Positions 54,699 to 64,000 of a stretch of 64,000 nt of DNA are shown in pieces. Location: contig NZ_CP139971.1 of assembly GCF_034424545.1 (NCBI RefSeq), positions 62,001 through 126,000 of the forward strand, given 5' to 3'. The notes beneath the pieces are model-generated. The model was given only the letters and a program-made list of their open reading frames with translations, was not told the DNA's origin and ran no database searches. This DNA is from Trinickia caryophylli. Lineage in GTDB: Bacteria > Pseudomonadota > Gammaproteobacteria > Burkholderiales > Burkholderiaceae. Each line of letters opens with the position of its first letter. Position 1 is the stretch's first letter. Made by a program: the position numbers and the translations under genes.

Positions 54699-56600
54699 AT
54701 GAAACCGGCAACGAATTCGCCATGGCCACGCATTGGCCGATATCTGGTTCTTGGCATGATCGCGACGGCTGTGGCGGCTGCCGCCGTGTTCGTGCACTGG
54801 CGCCATGAGAGCCATCCTCAGGTGACGGGCGTGGCGAGCCAGATGCGAGGCGACGCGTCGGCCTGGACGCGTCAGGAGAAAGACGCCGCGCAGATGCTGC
54901 GCGACATTCGCGAGCGCCGTGTGGCCGCCGTCGGTTTGAGCAAGAGCGCGATCCTCGTGTCGACGACATCTGGCGAAAGGTATTTCGTCACCGACCATAA
55001 CGCGGCGCTTTCGAACGTATTGCTGCAGGACGAATTGAAAGCGGGCGGCGATCCGGCGTATCAACTGGTCTGGCTGCCCGATGCCGACGTGCGAACAGGC
55101 TCGGCCCGCTGGAGCGACGTATTCGACAAGACGCGCGATGCGCTCAGCCTGCTGTTGCCGGTGCTGCTGATGGGCGGGCTGCTCTGGTTCATGCGCCGCG
55201 AAATGCGCGGCGGCGCGAGCCTGCTCGAGAAGTCGCCGACATTGCGCTTTGTGGACGTGATCGGCGCGGGCGAGGCGAAGGCGGCGCTCGCGGACGTGCA
55301 GTCCTATCTGACGAATCCTTCGCAGTTCACGTCGATGGGCGTGCGCGCGCCGTGCGGCGTCCTGATGACGGGCGGGCCGGGGGTCGGCAAGACGCGCCTT
55401 GCGCAGGCGCTGGCCGGCGAATGCGGCGCGAATTTCATTTCGATCACCGGTAGCTACTTCAGCGCGAAGTACTACGGTGTCGGCATCCAGAAGGTCAGGC
55501 ATTTGTTCGAACTCGCGCGCCGTCATGCGCCCACGGTCATCTTCATCGACGAGGCGGACGGTCTCGGCAAGCGTACCGATACGGGCGGGGGCCCCGTGGA
55601 AGCGGAGAGCAACCGCATCATCAATCAGCTGTTGGCGGAAATGGACGGATTCGAGTCGAACGAGGGCGTCATTATCGTCGCGGCCACGAACCACCCCGAC
55701 AATCTCGACGAGGCGATGCGTCGCCCCGGCCGGTTCGACCGAACCGTGCAGGTGCGCCTGCCCGACCTCGACGATCGCGCGCGGATTCTGCGTTTCTATG
55801 CAGCCAAGCTCACGGCGAAAGCCGACGATATCGACTTCGACCAGCTCGCGCGGCTGACGACGGGACTCTCGCCCGCGTCGTTGTCGATGATCGTCAACCA
55901 GGCGGGGCTCGTCGCGCGCAAGGCGGGCGAGAACACCGTCGCGTCGGCGCACTTCCTTGAAGCGATCAAGATCGCCCGTATCGGCGACGTGAGCGGCGCC
56001 GAGCGGGCATTGTCGGACGAGGAGCGCAATCGCATCGCGGTGCACGAGGCGGGGCACGGGCTCGTGGCGGCGCTGCTCGGCACCGGGGTGCTGGAAGAAG
56101 TCACGATTTTGCCGCGCGGCGGCGCGCTGGGTGTCGCGCTCGTTACGAAGATGCAGGACAAGCACCTCTATCGCGAGACCGAGATGCGTAACGAGGTGCA
56201 AGTGCTGCTCGGCGGGCGCAACGCCGAACTGCTCGTGTTTTCCGAGGCATCGAGCGGTGCCGCGCAGGATCTGCAGGAAGCCTCGCGGATCAGTCTGGAC
56301 ATGGTGTCGAAGTACGGCTTCAACGAGGACGGCAATCTGTTCAGTCTGGCCGCCTTGCCGCAGCAGGTGGCCGGCCTTCAGCTGAAAAACGCGATCGAAC
56401 ACGCGAACGTGCTGCTCAAGGACCTCAACGACGCATGCTACGCCTTGCTGCACAGCTACGAGCCCGTGCTGCGCGCGATCGCCGACCAATTGCTCGAGTC
56501 GGAAACCGTGCCGGGCGAAACGGTCTACCGTCTCGTTCGCGAACACGAGGCGGCGACGAACGCCGGCCTGCATCTCGCGCAGGAAGCGGCCGCCGCCTGA
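54699..56600 (+). CDS. FtsH-like membrane AAA+ zinc protease (divergent paralogue)
   Basis: The 633-residue protein has FtsH layout: membrane helices at about 15-33 and 148-164 around a small periplasmic domain, Walker A GGPGVGKT (225-232), pore segment KYYGVG (257-262, normally F-V-G), Walker B IFIDEAD (281-287), arginine finger RRPGRFDR and zinc-binding HEAGH (449-453) with a third ligand aspartate at 524. The E. coli enzyme has GPPGTGKT and FVGVG. It degrades membrane or regulatory proteins. It is clearly diverged and unlikely to be the essential FtsH, which is normally elsewhere (ftsH-rlmE). It is convergent with the chaperone gene. Confidence 0.9.
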   Translation: MKPATNSPWPRIGRYLVLGMIATAVAAAAVFVHWRHESHPQVTGVASQMRGDASAWTRQEKDAAQMLRDIRERRVAAVGLSKSAILVSTTSGERYFVTDHNAALSNVLLQDELKAGGDPAYQLVWLPDADVRTGSARWSDVFDKTRDALSLLLPVLLMGGLLWFMRREMRGGASLLEKSPTLRFVDVIGAGEAKAALADVQSYLTNPSQFTSMGVRAPCGVLMTGGPGVGKTRLAQALAGECGANFISITGSYFSAKYYGVGIQKVRHLFELARRHAPTVIFIDEADGLGKRTDTGGGPVEAESNRIINQLLAEMDGFESNEGVIIVAATNHPDNLDEAMRRPGRFDRTVQVRLPDLDDRARILRFYAAKLTAKADDIDFDQLARLTTGLSPASLSMIVNQAGLVARKAGENTVASAHFLEAIKIARIGDVSGAERALSDEERNRIAVHEAGHGLVAALLGTGVLEEVTILPRGGALGVALVTKMQDKHLYRETEMRNEVQVLLGGRNAELLVFSEASSGAAQDLQEASRISLDMVSKYGFNEDGNLFSLAALPQQVAGLQLKNAIEHANVLLKDLNDACYALLHSYEPVLRAIADQLLESETVPGETVYRLVREHEAATNAGLHLAQEAAAA

Positions 56601-56612
56601 GCGGCCGCCTCG

Positions 56613-57017
56613 CTAGACGGAAACCGTCTCGTGCAGTGCGATCAGAAGGGCGAAGAACGCGTCCAGCGCCTCGTATAGCTTTTGCGGGGAACGCGCGCAT
56701 TCGCCTTCGAGCAGCAATTTGATTTCATAGACGTCGTTTCGTTTGCCGAACACGGCCTGCCCCGTGACGCAGCCCGGCATGGGATCTTGCAAGCGCGCGA
56801 GAATGGCCGCCGCGTGCCGCTCGATATCGGGAGCGCGGAGCCATCCGATCTGGCTCCATGCCCAGAGCCGATCGTTGTCGTGCGAGAGCAGGATCGTACC
56901 GGCATCGCCCAGTTCGAGGGCGATCGTGCTGTGCTGGTCGAAATCGCCGAGGCGGTCGTCGGGCGCGCCCGCTTCGATCAGGGCGGCACGCAGTGTGTCG
57001 TGCAGCGTCGTGTACAT
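56613..57017 (-). CDS. type III secretion chaperone (InvB/SpaK-like)
   Basis: The 134-residue acidic protein resembles class IB type III chaperones: MYTTLHDTLRAALIEAGAPD, GTILLSHDNDRLWAWSQIGW and a C-terminal helix with DAFFALLIALHE. Such dimers keep effectors secretion-competent. ATG 57017 with AGGAAA upstream gives the usual length; a GTG at 57092 overlaps the effector stop. It directly follows the effector gene, the typical order for a chaperone-effector pair. No type III apparatus gene is in the window. Confidence 0.7.
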   Translation of the reverse strand: MYTTLHDTLRAALIEAGAPDDRLGDFDQHSTIALELGDAGTILLSHDNDRLWAWSQIGWLRAPDIERHAAAILARLQDPMPGCVTGQAVFGKRNDVYEIKLLLEGECARSPQKLYEALDAFFALLIALHETVSV

Positions 57018-57088
57018 CTCGGGTTTTCCTTTGAGGGCGGCGGAGCGAGCGAAGACGGTTGACCGTTCGTGATCGAGCCGTCCGCACG

Positions 57089-58309
57089 TCACTTGGTAAA
57101 TTGCTTCTTTACTGCGGCCAGAATCGGCTCGTTGCTTTGCAGCGACTGCTTCACGTTGGCACCCAATGCGCGGGCCGCTCCCACAGCCTTGATCTCATTG
57201 CCGAGCGCGACATGCGCCGTGCTGGACGAGGTCAGTCGGGCTTCTTTCCTGGTCCGCCTGGCCATGCGGGCCGCCTCTTTTTGCTGGTCGCCGACGGCGG
57301 TCTGAAACGCCTGGCTGACGACGGGCGTTGGCGCAAAGACGTGACGTTTGCTCATGGCTAGCTTTTTCTTTGCCGCTTCCGTCTTGAAGTCCTCCCACTG
57401 TTTATCGAGGTCGGGGTTCCGCTCGAACGACTCCAGATGTTTGTCCTTTTGTTCGGCGAGCGCTCGAGCGGCATCGAGCGAGAACGAAGCGTAGACGTTG
57501 CGCGAAGTCTCCCGCTGGCTGAAGCGGCTGTCCTCGCTCATGATCGCGGGCCCCTCGGCCCACGCGTCCAGAACGACCCGCCCGCCGTCCGGCAGCTTGT
57601 TCTCGGCCCACGCATGGTCCACGCCCGCACCGCTCACGAACTGCAAGGTCTCGCCTTCGCCGAGCTTTCGGGCGTGCGAAACGGTAGCCACGTTTGCATG
57701 CTCGCCGCAGTTGCCGGCCTTCATTTTTATCGCCAGTGCGCCCGCGGCCGCGAGGTCGCCTCTGTACGACTTGGCTTTCATGCGGCCGAACCTCGTCCGC
57801 CAGAACGGTTCTTGTGTTTTGGCGAGGTCGGTCGCCACATTGCCCCGCCCATGAGACAACAGCGCCCGGGTCTTGGTGACCGTGTCATTTGCTTTGCGCA
57901 GACTCGGGAGCTCAGGCCCATCGATGGTTCGATGCAGCGTGGAGCGTGCGGTCAGATAAGCCGCCAGCCCGATGTCTTTCGTGCCGATGCCGCGCTGGGA
58001 GGCGGAGGCCGCATGCATGCTCCGCAGTTCCTTGTCGCGGGACTGCCTGCGCATGTCGAAGATGCGGCCGGCGTCGGCGTCTCGCAGTCTGACGAACGTG
58101 TTGCGGACGGATCGCAGGCCGCCGGCAAGCGAGCGGCCTCCGGGCGCGGCGCAGCCGCCCCGCACCTCGCCGCTGCGCTGTATGCCGTGTGCCGGTACCT
58201 GCGGCCGTTGCAGCGAGGTCGTGCGTGCGGGGGCGCCGGCCGGTTGCGATGCATGCTCGCGCACGGGCGCGGGAGAAGGGGCGTGTCGAAAAAGCGGGAT
58301 CGTGGGCAT
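57089..58309 (-). CDS. putative type III effector with Cys-His-Asp catalytic triad
   Basis: The 406-residue protein has a Pro/Ala/Ser-rich N-terminus (residues 1-45) suitable as a secretion signal and a central domain with KAGNCGEHANVATV (C201), GAGVDHAWAENK (H232) and RVVLDAWAEG (D248), matching the triad spacing of transglutaminase/papain-like effectors such as the HopX/XopE/RipE group. The C-terminal 130 residues are Lys-rich and helical. With an InvB-like chaperone downstream, host-directed proteolysis, deamidation or cross-linking is inferred. Family identity is from motif memory only. Confidence 0.65.
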   Translation of the reverse strand: MPTIPLFRHAPSPAPVREHASQPAGAPARTTSLQRPQVPAHGIQRSGEVRGGCAAPGGRSLAGGLRSVRNTFVRLRDADAGRIFDMRRQSRDKELRSMHAASASQRGIGTKDIGLAAYLTARSTLHRTIDGPELPSLRKANDTVTKTRALLSHGRGNVATDLAKTQEPFWRTRFGRMKAKSYRGDLAAAGALAIKMKAGNCGEHANVATVSHARKLGEGETLQFVSGAGVDHAWAENKLPDGGRVVLDAWAEGPAIMSEDSRFSQRETSRNVYASFSLDAARALAEQKDKHLESFERNPDLDKQWEDFKTEAAKKKLAMSKRHVFAPTPVVSQAFQTAVGDQQKEAARMARRTRKEARLTSSSTAHVALGNEIKAVGAARALGANVKQSLQSNEPILAAVKKQFTK

Positions 58310-58578
58310 AGCGTCATACCGGGGAGAGAAATTCGGTCATTGCACCGTTGCAGGGATCGGGCTTGCGGCCTGGCGGCCGGAAATCGCTCCCCTCGGTGCA
58401 GACTAGAAAATCGTCCCGCCTTCGGCTTTCGAAAAGGGCGCGGCGCTTTCGAGAACGCCTATGTGCGCGCGCGCGGCGTGCTGGCCGAACGCCGCGGCCG
58501 GACGTATCATCACTGACCGTGGGCGTTGCTGGCAGTGATTCCGCGCAGTTTTCATGGGCACCAACAAGGAGATGGCCG

Positions 58579-60696
58579 ATGAGACGTGTGACGATTGCAA
58601 CCGGGGGTTCAGCGCTCGTGGCGGGCGCGGCAATGGCAGCGGCGATGCTGTCTTTCCAGGCACATGCCGACGACGGCGACGACATCGCCTTCGCAACCGA
58701 CAGTCCGCCGCCTTTCGTCGTCGCGGGCAGTTTGCGTATCACGTCATATGACGGCACTGCCGACGATCTGCTGACGGCGGGCCTTGGAAAAACAGGGCTT
58801 GCCGGTGCCGCGCCGGCTGTCGCCGACCCGGCGAATCCCACCGCTGCCGAGCTGAGGCGGCTCGCGGTCTGGTCGAACTACCGGGCACTCGTCGATATGA
58901 CCGCGAACGGCGGCTATGGCCGGTACTGGGGCCCCAATGTCGACCTCGACGGCAACGACACGCTCGGCGAAGGAAAGATCGCCGGAACCGAGTACCTCGC
59001 TTATGCCGACGACGGCAGCGGCCGGCGCAACGTAACGTTGCTCGTTCAGGTGCCGGCGCGCTTCGATCCGGCGAATCCCTGCATCGTCACGGCCACGTCC
59101 TCGGGTTCGCGCGGCGTCTACGGTGCGATCTCGGCTGCGGGCGAGTGGGGGCTCAAGCGCGGGTGCGCCGTTGCCTATACGGATAAAGGATCGGGTAACG
59201 GCGCGCACGAACTGATGACGAATCGCGTCACATTGATCGACGGCCGCGTGGCCGATGCCGCCGCCGCTGGAAAAGACAGTCTGTTCACAGCCAATATATC
59301 CGCGCGTGCGCGTGACGCGTTCGATCGCGCATACCCGAACCGCTATGCTTTCAAGCACGCGCATTCGCAGCAAAACCCCGAAGCGCAATGGGGAAAGGAT
59401 ACGCTGCGCGCGATCCAATTCGCCTATTGGGTTTTGAATCGCCAGTTTCCGCCGGCCGCGGTCTCTGCGCGCGAACGCGTGCGCTATCGGCCCGGCAGCA
59501 TCACGACGATTGCGGCGTCGGTGAGCAATGGCGGCGGGGCCTCGCTTGCCGCCGCCGAAGAGGACCGGCGCGGCTGGATCACGGGCGTCGTCGTGGGCGA
59601 GCCGCAGGTCAGCGTGCGGATGCCGCGTCGCGCTGAGATCGTCGAGGGCGGCGAGCGTATCGCGGCGGCGGGCAAGCCGCTTGCCGACTACATGACGCTG
59701 GCCAATCTGCTTGCGCCGTGCGCGGCGCTTGCGCCCGATGCGGCCGGCGCGCCGTATCTGACGGCATTGCCGGTCGCCACCACGACGGCGATCCGGCAAG
59801 CGCGCTGCACTTCGTTGGCCGCGGCGGGCTTGATCGATGGAGGCGATACGCCGGCGCAGGCGGCCGATGCGCTTGCGCGTTTGCATCAGGCCGGCTACGA
59901 GTCGGACTCGGACGTCCTGCACGCTCCGATGTGGGATTCGCAGGCGGTGCCCGCCGTCGCCGTCACTTACGCGAACGCCTATACCCGTTCGAGCGTGCTG
60001 GCCAATCTATGCGGCTTCAGCTTCGGGACAACCGACGCGAGCGGCGCAGCCGGCGTTGCGCCGCTCGTCTCGCCGATGCCGACGGTGTTCGGTGTCGGCA
60101 ACGGCGTGCCTCCGACCAACGGCATCAACCTCGTCTATAACCTCACACCTCCCGGCGGCGCGGATCATCGGCTGGCCACCGCCGATGCGAGCTTCACGGG
60201 GGCGGCATGTCTGCGTGCACTTTGGACGAGGGGCGACGCACGCATGCATGCGAGTGTCGACGCCATCCGAGTCGATGGCGATCTGCATCGCAAGCCCACC
60301 ATCATCGTTCAGGGCCGCAGTGACGCGCTCATACCGGTCAACCATGCCTCGCGCGCTTATCTGGCTGCCAACAGCGTGCATGAGGGGCGGCGCAGCGCTT
60401 TGTCCTATTACGAAGTCCTCAACGGCCAGCATTTCGATGCGTTTCTGGGGGTGCCCGGCTTCGATACGCGTTTCGTGCCCGTTCATTACTACTACACGCA
60501 GGCACTCAACCTCATGTGGCGGCACCTGAAAAACGGTGTGGCGCTGCCGCCTTCGCAGGTCGTTCGCACGGTGCCGCGCGGCGGTACGCCGGGAGCCGCC
60601 CCCGCGCTCGCGGCCGCAAACCTTCCCGACATCGTGATGAATCCGGGCAGCAATGCGATCGACGTCAACCGCGGCACCGTGCGGGTACCACGCTAG
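58579..60696 (+). CDS. D-(-)-3-hydroxybutyrate oligomer hydrolase
   Basis: The 705-residue enzyme has a signal peptide (about 1-30, ending QAHAD) and long matches to PHB oligomer hydrolases: YLAYADDGSGRRNVTLLVQV, the catalytic serine in SSGSRGVYG, YTDKGSGNGAHELMTN and NGQHFDAFLG near the C-terminus with the histidine. It cleaves soluble 3-hydroxybutyrate oligomers to monomer. AAGGAG seven bases before ATG 58579 supports this start over an upstream in-frame one. The stop falls in a CTAG that is also the stop of the opposite gene. Confidence 0.92.
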   Translation: MRRVTIATGGSALVAGAAMAAAMLSFQAHADDGDDIAFATDSPPPFVVAGSLRITSYDGTADDLLTAGLGKTGLAGAAPAVADPANPTAAELRRLAVWSNYRALVDMTANGGYGRYWGPNVDLDGNDTLGEGKIAGTEYLAYADDGSGRRNVTLLVQVPARFDPANPCIVTATSSGSRGVYGAISAAGEWGLKRGCAVAYTDKGSGNGAHELMTNRVTLIDGRVADAAAAGKDSLFTANISARARDAFDRAYPNRYAFKHAHSQQNPEAQWGKDTLRAIQFAYWVLNRQFPPAAVSARERVRYRPGSITTIAASVSNGGGASLAAAEEDRRGWITGVVVGEPQVSVRMPRRAEIVEGGERIAAAGKPLADYMTLANLLAPCAALAPDAAGAPYLTALPVATTTAIRQARCTSLAAAGLIDGGDTPAQAADALARLHQAGYESDSDVLHAPMWDSQAVPAVAVTYANAYTRSSVLANLCGFSFGTTDASGAAGVAPLVSPMPTVFGVGNGVPPTNGINLVYNLTPPGGADHRLATADASFTGAACLRALWTRGDARMHASVDAIRVDGDLHRKPTIIVQGRSDALIPVNHASRAYLAANSVHEGRRSALSYYEVLNGQHFDAFLGVPGFDTRFVPVHYYYTQALNLMWRHLKNGVALPPSQVVRTVPRGGTPGAAPALAAANLPDIVMNPGSNAIDVNRGTVRVPR

Positions 60697-63674
60697 CGCG
60701 CTTGTGCTGGCCCGGCCGGTGCGTGCGCTTCGGCCATGGATGCCGGTGCGCCGGCGGCGGCCGGCTCGGGGCCGACGGTCTGCATCAGGTGCGCGGCGAG
60801 CAACCGCGCCCGGTCACGTTCGTCCGGCGTCATTGCCTCACGTACCCGGGCTTCGACGCCGCGCACGGCTTCGGCGTAACGCCTCAACGCCGCGCGGGCG
60901 GCGAACCCGGCTCCCGCGCGCTGCAACCATGCAGCCCCGAGCGCTTTGTCGCGCGCGATACCGTCGCCCGTCAGATAGCGCACACCGGTCTCGTATTGCT
61001 CGACCGGATCGCCCGACAAGGCGCCGTTCAGGCTGAGGAACGCTTTCCATGAAGCGGAAGCATCGGTGCGCCCGCTTGGCGTCGACGGTTCGCGCTCCTC
61101 GCCCGTCACGAGCCAATGAGCCTTGCGCGGCGAGAATGCGTCCGCGCCATCTTCGTGCCGTGTGCGCAGAGCAAGGACGATTTGCGCCGCGTCGGAGCCG
61201 AGCGCGGCGGCCTTGCGGTACCAATCGATTGCGCGTGCCTCGTCGGCCGCCACATCGTCGGCCGCCACATCGTCGGTGCCTTCATAGAGCGACGCGAGCG
61301 TGCGGGCAGCCTCGCCCGATCCCGCGGTGGCGGCCGCTTCCAGCCATTTCCGGCCGAGCGCCGCATCGCGTTCGACGCCGCGTCCGTTCAGATAGCAGAG
61401 CCCCATGAGCATCGAGGCCTGCGCGTTGCGCGCCGATGCGCGGCTCGCCCACGCGAACGCTTCCTGATCGTTGCGTGGCTCGCCGAGGCCGAGAAGAAGA
61501 TGCTGGGCCAGCGCGCTTTGCGCATCGGCGTTGCCTTGCGCGGCCGCGCGGCGCAGCCAGTAAAGCGCGGCATCGAAGTCCATCGCGATGCCGTCGCCCA
61601 TATCGTAGGATTTCGCCAGCATCGTCTCGAAAGCGGCGTCGCCCGTGCTGGCGATCCGCCATTGCCAGTACACGCGCTCGCGCGCATCCTCGCGCGGGCC
61701 AAGACCGATAGCGAGCTGCCGCATCGAGAGGGCATCGCCGGATGCGGCGGCGGCGCGGCAAGCGGGCAGTGCCTCTCCCGATGAGATCTGCGGCAGCGCG
61801 TCACTGACGTAGCCCAGACAGAGCAAACGCTGCGACAACGGATCGTTCGCCTCGATGCCCCGCCTGAACCATTGCGCCGCCGCGGCGGGATCGCGCGGCG
61901 CGGCGTTGCCGGACAGATGAAATTCGCCCATGACGGCATAGGCCATGCCGAACTTCCGCGCGAGTGCCTTGTCGAGCCATTGCCTCGCCGCCTTCTTGTC
62001 GGCCTCGGCCGGCTGGGACGCGAGCGATTCGGCGAGCAGCGTCTGTGCGTAGACATCGCCCGCTTGCGCGGCGAGCGTGAAATAACGATGAGCGAGCGCA
62101 ACGTCGCGCGGTCCGCCTTCGCCGCGCAGGTACATCCAGCCCGCTGCGCGCTGCGCGTCGACATTGCCCGCATCGGCCGCTTTGCGGTACCAGGCGAGCG
62201 CGCCGGGCAGATCGGCCGCCACGCCGTCCCCCTTGTAAAGCATGGCGGCCGTCATGACCGCCGAGGGGGCGTAGCCAGCCCGCGCGCCTGCTTGCGCGAG
62301 GCGATATGCCCGTGTCTTGTCCGGCGGCATGCCCAGGCCGCGATACGCAAGCGAGGCCAGGTTGTACGAGGCAATGCCGAAACCCTGATCGGCCGCGCGC
62401 TGATACCACTGCTGCGCCTGCCGGAAGTCGGGCTTGCCGCCTTCGCCCTGCTGCAGCATCGCGCCAAGGTCGTTTTGCGCCGCCGCGAGGCCCGCTTGTG
62501 CCGCGCCTTGCATCCAGCCGATCGCTGCCTCGAAATCGACGGGCCCCCCACGGCCGTAACGATATTCGGTTGCGAGTTCGAATTGGGCGATCACATCGTC
62601 GCTGAGCGCGGCCTTGCGATGCCATTGCCGGGCAACGGTGTCGTTGCGCGCGGTGCCGATACCGGCGGCGTACAGTTCGCCCACGCGGCGTTGAGCATAG
62701 ACCGAGCCGCGCCGCGCGGCGTACAACATGAGGTCGAAGCCTCGTTTGTCGTCTCGCGGCACGCCGGTGCCGCTCAAATAGAGGTCCGCCAGCGTCGCCT
62801 TCGCATCGAGCTGTCCGCGGCCCGCGGCTGCATCGATCCAGCCGGCGGCATTCTTCACGTCGCGCTCGATGCCGGTACCGCGCAGCAGCGAAAGGCCGAG
62901 GAGCCATTGCGCATCGGGGTCGTGCCGCGATGCGCCGAGCGCAAGCCAGCCGATGCTGCCGCGTATGTCCTGCGCGACGCCGGGGCGGCCCGCAAGCAGG
63001 ATGCGACCGGCGTTGGTGGCACCGCGAGCGTCCCCGTCGCTCGCCGCCTCGGCAAAGGCGGCATAGGCCGCGGCGAAATCGACCGGGCCGCCTTCGCCGT
63101 TGTAGTTCATCATGCCGAGCGCGTTGGCGGAGGCGCCGTCTGCGCGGGCCGCGGCGCGCGCGAACCAGCGGCGGGCGGCGTCGTAGTCCCGGGGAACGCG
63201 GTTACCGTCGTGATAGAGGGCACCGAGCAGGCGCTCGGCCACCGGCGATCCCTCCGCCGCGGCGTCTTCGATGATGCCGAGCCCCGTGTCGCTTGCGCGC
63301 CCCGCATAGCCGAACAGCAGCAATTGGCCATAGACGACGCGCGCGTCGAAATTGCCCGTGTCCGCTTCGGTGCGGCAGGCCGCGAGCGACTGCGCCGGCG
63401 TGGAAAACGGCGAGGCGGCGAAATGCCGGTTCGCCGTGAACTGCAATACGCACGGGGTCGTCGCGTCGCTGAACGGCGCGATGAAGGTTCGGCCTCGCTG
63501 CGGCTCGTGGGCGGCATCGCGAAGTGGCGCCGGCACGGCATCGGCGGCGCCGGGCGCCATGCCCGTTGCCGCCGCGAATGCCAGCGATGCCAGCAACGCG
63601 GTGCGCCGAAGGCCGAGGCGAAGCGGCAACGACCGGGGGGAACGTGCGGAGATCTGCGGGCGGGAAAGGGTCAC
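60693..63674 (-). CDS. large exported Sel1-like repeat protein
   Basis: The product is about 993 residues. An N-terminal hydrophobic segment (LALLASLAF region, residues 22-45) suggests export. From residue 150 it is made of more than 15 Sel1-like repeats (A-x-x-Y-L-x-G-x-G-V-x-x-D-x-x-x-A-x-x-W-x-x-x-A-A). Sel1 proteins scaffold complexes, often in signalling or export. The DVAAD segment is duplicated at 61243-61276 (15-bp unit). GTG 63674 overlaps the upstream stop (GTGA); GTG 63701 is an alternative start. Confidence 0.85.
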   Translation of the reverse strand: MTLSRPQISARSPRSLPLRLGLRRTALLASLAFAAATGMAPGAADAVPAPLRDAAHEPQRGRTFIAPFSDATTPCVLQFTANRHFAASPFSTPAQSLAACRTEADTGNFDARVVYGQLLLFGYAGRASDTGLGIIEDAAAEGSPVAERLLGALYHDGNRVPRDYDAARRWFARAAARADGASANALGMMNYNGEGGPVDFAAAYAAFAEAASDGDARGATNAGRILLAGRPGVAQDIRGSIGWLALGASRHDPDAQWLLGLSLLRGTGIERDVKNAAGWIDAAAGRGQLDAKATLADLYLSGTGVPRDDKRGFDLMLYAARRGSVYAQRRVGELYAAGIGTARNDTVARQWHRKAALSDDVIAQFELATEYRYGRGGPVDFEAAIGWMQGAAQAGLAAAQNDLGAMLQQGEGGKPDFRQAQQWYQRAADQGFGIASYNLASLAYRGLGMPPDKTRAYRLAQAGARAGYAPSAVMTAAMLYKGDGVAADLPGALAWYRKAADAGNVDAQRAAGWMYLRGEGGPRDVALAHRYFTLAAQAGDVYAQTLLAESLASQPAEADKKAARQWLDKALARKFGMAYAVMGEFHLSGNAAPRDPAAAAQWFRRGIEANDPLSQRLLCLGYVSDALPQISSGEALPACRAAAASGDALSMRQLAIGLGPREDARERVYWQWRIASTGDAAFETMLAKSYDMGDGIAMDFDAALYWLRRAAAQGNADAQSALAQHLLLGLGEPRNDQEAFAWASRASARNAQASMLMGLCYLNGRGVERDAALGRKWLEAAATAGSGEAARTLASLYEGTDDVAADDVAADEARAIDWYRKAAALGSDAAQIVLALRTRHEDGADAFSPRKAHWLVTGEEREPSTPSGRTDASASWKAFLSLNGALSGDPVEQYETGVRYLTGDGIARDKALGAAWLQRAGAGFAARAALRRYAEAVRGVEARVREAMTPDERDRARLLAAHLMQTVGPEPAAAGAPASMAEAHAPAGPAQAR

Positions 63675-64000
63675 ACGTCCCCCCGTTCCGCCATGTTCCA
63701 CTCGATCGTGCCGTAGGGCTGCAATTCGCTCAGGCGCTCGAGATAGGCGCGTGCGGCGCCGTCGTCATGATTCGTATAACGCTCGCGGGCCGCGGCGAGA
63801 AACCATGTCTCCGCCAGTGCGTTCTGGATCGCCACGGGGTCGGGCAGGCGTACGACGAGGGCATAAACGCCGGCAATGTCCATCCGACCCAGCATGTAGA
63901 GCAGCAGGGCGCGCCGGTAATGAGCGGCGCCATCAGCCGTTGCCCGCTGAATGTAGTCTTCGAAGTAGGCAAGCGTGGGTGCCGTGCCGCCGCTTTTCGC
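63671..64000 (-). CDS. C-terminal part of an unidentified TPR-like protein (start outside window)
   Basis: The frame is open from base 64000 to the stop at 63671, giving the last 109 residues. The helical, Ala-rich sequence (YFEDYIQRATADGAAHYRRA, LLLYMLGRMDIAG) resembles TPR-type repeats, but no family is certain. Its stop overlaps the GTG of the Sel1 gene, so the two are one operon. Confidence 0.7.
   Translation of the reverse strand, partial: AKSGGTAPTLAYFEDYIQRATADGAAHYRRALLLYMLGRMDIAGVYALVVRLPDPVAIQNALAETWFLAAARERYTNHDDGAARAYLERLSELQPYGTIEWNMAERGDV

Noticed and set aside
54294..56573. A 759-codon minus-strand open frame opposite the FtsH-like gene
   Set aside because: Shadow frame; the plus strand carries all FtsH motifs.
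57018..57092. GTG 57092 as the chaperone start
   Set aside because: It would add 25 residues beyond the family length, and ATG 57017 has a good ribosome site; kept only as an alternative.

Overview
The window is GC-rich, densely coded bacterial DNA that looks like a beta-proteobacterial chromosome or megaplasmid of the Burkholderiaceae (Burkholderia, Paraburkholderia or Trinickia type). The pointers are two DUF4148 proteins, a DUF3331 protein, a 3-hydroxybutyrate oligomer hydrolase, a NodT-type efflux operon, many LysR and AraC regulators, and the third-position GC bias. This assignment rests on gene content, not on a marker gene. No rRNA, tRNA or CRISPR array was recognised.

Layout. 1-5745: a minus-strand cluster that looks like a small specialised-metabolite pathway: haem-oxygenase-like diiron protein, EPSP-synthase-fold protein with altered catalytic residues, GerE-only LuxR regulator, PhyH-type Fe/2-oxoglutarate dioxygenase, and an ATP-grasp ligase joined in frame to a DUF1611 domain that runs off the left edge. 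An AT-rich stretch and a broken IS630 transposase mark its right border (5.6-6.2 kb). 6.3-14.4 kb: periplasm-facing oxidation genes (membrane PQQ dehydrogenase with a 150-residue Ala/Ser insertion, isoquinoline-oxidoreductase-like pair) and an OmpR-type two-component system. 14.4-15.4 kb: a scar holding remnants of a transposase and a molybdopterin-binding protein. 15.4-22.4 kb: LD-carboxypeptidase and an RND tripartite efflux operon.

22.7-32.2 kb: DUF4148, DUF1479 oxygenase with an AraC regulator, two SDR enzymes around a LysR regulator, nickel/cobalt permease, DUF4331 protein and an MFS transporter. 32.2-40.3 kb: a signalling block with two related PAS kinases, a stand-alone receiver and a FixJ-type regulator, plus Dps, a chloroperoxidase-like hydrolase, an AraC regulator and DUF3331. 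One kinase carries a 9-bp in-frame tandem repeat. An identical 18-bp motif lies upstream of two of the regulators. 40.5-45.3 kb: small proteins, two LysR regulators and a secreted esterase.

45.4-52.2 kb: one tight minus-strand operon that joins a cbb3-like terminal oxidase (with an apparent CcoS-like head fused to CcoN), its copper P-type ATPase, and a SorAB-like sulfite dehydrogenase; it reads as a complete sulfite-to-oxygen electron chain. 52.6-58.3 kb: an XRE regulator, DUF2239 and an FtsH paralogue sharing a nearly symmetrical divergent promoter, and an orphan type III effector with an InvB-like chaperone. 58.6-64 kb: 3-hydroxybutyrate oligomer hydrolase, a roughly 1000-residue Sel1-repeat protein and the end of a TPR-like gene cut by the right edge.
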